Positions 6,841-7,788 of a stretch of 7,788 nt of DNA are shown here, in pieces. The stretch is from NCBI GenBank assembly GCA_019408975.1, contig DXVA01000208.1:1-7788 (forward strand), in the 5' to 3' direction. The stretch comes from Lentisphaeria bacterium. GTDB lineage: Bacteria; Verrucomicrobiota; Lentisphaeria; Victivallales; UBA1829. Positions within the stretch are counted from its first letter, which is position 1. Each line of letters starts with the position of its first letter. The notes beneath the pieces were generated by a model. It did no database searches. It was given only the letters and a program-made list of their open reading frames with translations, and was not told where the DNA came from. Both the position numbers and the translations under genes were made by a program.

Positions 6841-6878
6841 TTTCCGTTTCCTTTTTTTGTTTTTTGAACATTTCCGGC

Positions 6879-6907
6879 TTGCAACTGTTGAAATTATACG
6901 TTATCTT
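6879..6907 (+). promoter_or_regulatory. Weak candidate promoter of the AraC gene
   Basis: TTGCAA (6879-6884) and TATCTT (6902-6907) are spaced by 17 bp, each matching four of six consensus positions. The pair overlaps the opposing fucosidase promoter, so the two may compete. Other A/T-rich hexamers in the gap could serve instead. Confidence 0.25.
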
Positions 6908-6921
6908 ATGAACTAAGTCAA
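6893..6921 (-). promoter_or_regulatory. Near-consensus promoter of the fucosidase gene
   Basis: On the minus strand TTGACT (plus positions 6916-6921) and a perfect TATAAT (6893-6898) are separated by exactly 17 bp. Transcription would start near 6886, giving a leader of about 46 nt. The leader is A-rich on the transcribed strand and carries the AAAGGAA ribosome site. Confidence 0.7.
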
Positions 6922-6961
6922 CAATAATCCTATGAATAAAGCACGATAAAATATGAATAAA
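6907..6961. promoter_or_regulatory. Direct repeats between fucosidase and AraC genes, candidate AraC operator
   Basis: TATGAATAAA occurs exactly at 6931-6940 and again at 6952-6961, a 21-bp step. A degenerate copy, TATGAACTAA, lies at 6907-6916 inside the fucosidase promoter spacer. AraC-type proteins bind direct-repeat half-sites about two helical turns apart, usually next to a -35 box. Here the first exact copy ends about 10 bp upstream of the fucosidase -35. The second overlaps the AraC start codon, so binding could also dampen regulator expression. The repeats are seen; the binding is inferred. Confidence 0.4.
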
Positions 6962-7750
6962 ACCAATGTCTCAATTCTGGAATACCCTCAATTGCGTATG
7001 GATTCCGTAGGATATGTACGCCTAGGAAAATTCTGGAACTCGGTGATTCTCGGCGGTCATTACTGGCGGCTCTACTATCATGACGATTACGGCGCCGGAG
7101 TCTATATCGGGCGCCGCAAAGTGGAACTCAAACCGGATCATATCTATCTTCTGCCGCCCAACTGCGACCTTGAAACATGGTGTACGGGGGAACCGGTTCA
7201 GCTTTACCTGCATTTTGAAATGACGCAGCTTGCGGGAAATCCGGATTACCTCTGCAACGAACTCCGGATCAGCGACGATATGAGAATCCTGATTTCACGC
7301 CTGCGCCCCATGCTGGAATTCAAAGAGGACAACAACCGTGCCAATGTCAAGCTCTTTGCCATCGCACTTGCCGCCAATGCCATGGCAATGCTCCCGCAGG
7401 AAGCGCTTTCCGAACTCAATTCCGATAAACGGATCGCTTCGATCTGCGATTATCTCCGTGAAAATATGCGGAACGATATCAGCATCGACCAGCTTGCCGC
7501 CCGGGTAAGAATGGCGCCCAATGCCTTTCTGCGGCAGTTCCGCGAAATTACCGGAAGCACACCATACCAGTATCTGCTTCAGCTTCGTTACAGCTATGCG
7601 TCGCAGCTTCTGGAATCGCGTGCATTTTCCATTGATGAAATCTGCGAGCTGGTCGGCGTCAAGGACCGTTTTCACTTTTCCCGCAGGTTCAAGAAACTTT
7701 ACGGAGCCGCTCCTGCGCAGTACCGCCGCCGCCATACGCCGCAGGGATGA
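6953..7750 (+). CDS. AraC-family transcriptional regulator
   Basis: A 265-residue regulator. Residues about 20-95 look like the cupin-type AraC effector domain (RRKVELKPDHIYLLPPN, then PVQLYLHFEM), a middle helical region follows, and residues about 157-259 carry the double helix-turn-helix: ISIDQLAARVRMAPNAFLRQF as the first and FSIDEICELVGVKDRFHFSRRF as the second, ending in the usual KKLYGAAPAQYRR. Family members usually activate sugar-catabolic genes when a ligand binds the cupin domain. It is divergent from the GH29 fucosidase with a 112-nt gap and most likely activates it. The ATG at 6953 has no clear Shine-Dalgarno sequence, so translation may be weak; an in-frame ATG at 6998 is a less likely start because it would trim the N-terminal strand region. 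The ligand is unknown; fucose or a fucosylated sugar is a guess from the neighbour. Confidence 0.9.
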   Translation: MNKTNVSILEYPQLRMDSVGYVRLGKFWNSVILGGHYWRLYYHDDYGAGVYIGRRKVELKPDHIYLLPPNCDLETWCTGEPVQLYLHFEMTQLAGNPDYLCNELRISDDMRILISRLRPMLEFKEDNNRANVKLFAIALAANAMAMLPQEALSELNSDKRIASICDYLRENMRNDISIDQLAARVRMAPNAFLRQFREITGSTPYQYLLQLRYSYASQLLESRAFSIDEICELVGVKDRFHFSRRFKKLYGAAPAQYRRRHTPQG

Positions 7751-7788
7751 GGCGGAACTGCGCGGGCGAACCTGCCGCCTGTTTCCGC
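7751..7788 (+). terminator. Possible terminator hairpin after the AraC gene, cut by window end
   Basis: GCGGAA (7752-7757) and TTCCGC (7783-7788) are perfectly complementary, and an inner stem (7762-7766 with 7771-7775) closes a CGAA loop. The structure begins directly after the stop codon, as terminators often do. Any T-run would lie beyond the window, so the call cannot be completed. Confidence 0.35.

Noticed and set aside
6043..6867. A 274-codon plus-strand open frame opposite the fucosidase gene
   Set aside because: The minus strand encodes an unmistakable GH29 protein with catalytic motifs across this stretch. The plus frame has no motif and would run into the divergent promoter region.

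Overview
The window looks like an accessory carbohydrate-use locus from a member of the Lentisphaerota (Victivallales-like) or a close relative in the PVC group. This is an inference from gene content. It has a short pseudopilin-like protein with the FTLIELL N-terminus and an H-X9-DG-like C-terminus (both greatly expanded in Lentisphaerota and Planctomycetota), a GntR-LacI type hybrid regulator, a very large exported glycosidase-like protein, a GH29 fucosidase and an AraC regulator. Codon use and base composition look uniform across the genes, and no transposase, integrase, tRNA or CRISPR array is visible.

Layout. 1-180 is non-coding. It holds a possible branched RNA fold (1-71), a weak A/T hairpin, and a near-consensus promoter (TTGACG-N17-TATAAT) with a perfect tandem 10-bp repeat over the likely transcription start. 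From there, three genes run rightward: a GntR/periplasmic-binding-domain regulator (181-1305), a pseudopilin-like protein 4 nt downstream (1310-1975), and, after a 63-nt gap, a 1153-residue secreted multidomain protein (2039-5500) whose central barrel resembles GH42 beta-galactosidases. A GC-rich hairpin with an A/T tract on one side separates this unit from a leftward GH29 alpha-L-fucosidase (5551-6840, minus strand). The fucosidase is transcribed divergently from an AraC-family regulator (6953-7750), and the 112-nt gap between them holds a near-consensus minus-strand promoter plus 10-bp direct repeats spaced 21 bp. The window ends in a possible terminator hairpin.

How it may work. Two regulator-plus-enzyme modules lie back to back. 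In the left one, a sugar-sensing repressor would control its own operon, which includes a pseudopilin and a large exported protein probably acting on a polysaccharide or glycoprotein glycan outside the cytoplasm. In the right one, the AraC protein would activate a fucosidase that lacks a signal peptide and so acts in the cytoplasm on imported fucosylated oligosaccharides. A shared fucose- or galactose-containing substrate is plausible but not shown.

The most interesting points are the co-transcribed regulator-pseudopilin-exported hydrolase arrangement, and a GH42-like barrel that keeps the acid/base Glu and all four zinc-site cysteines while the usual nucleophile Glu seems to be absent.
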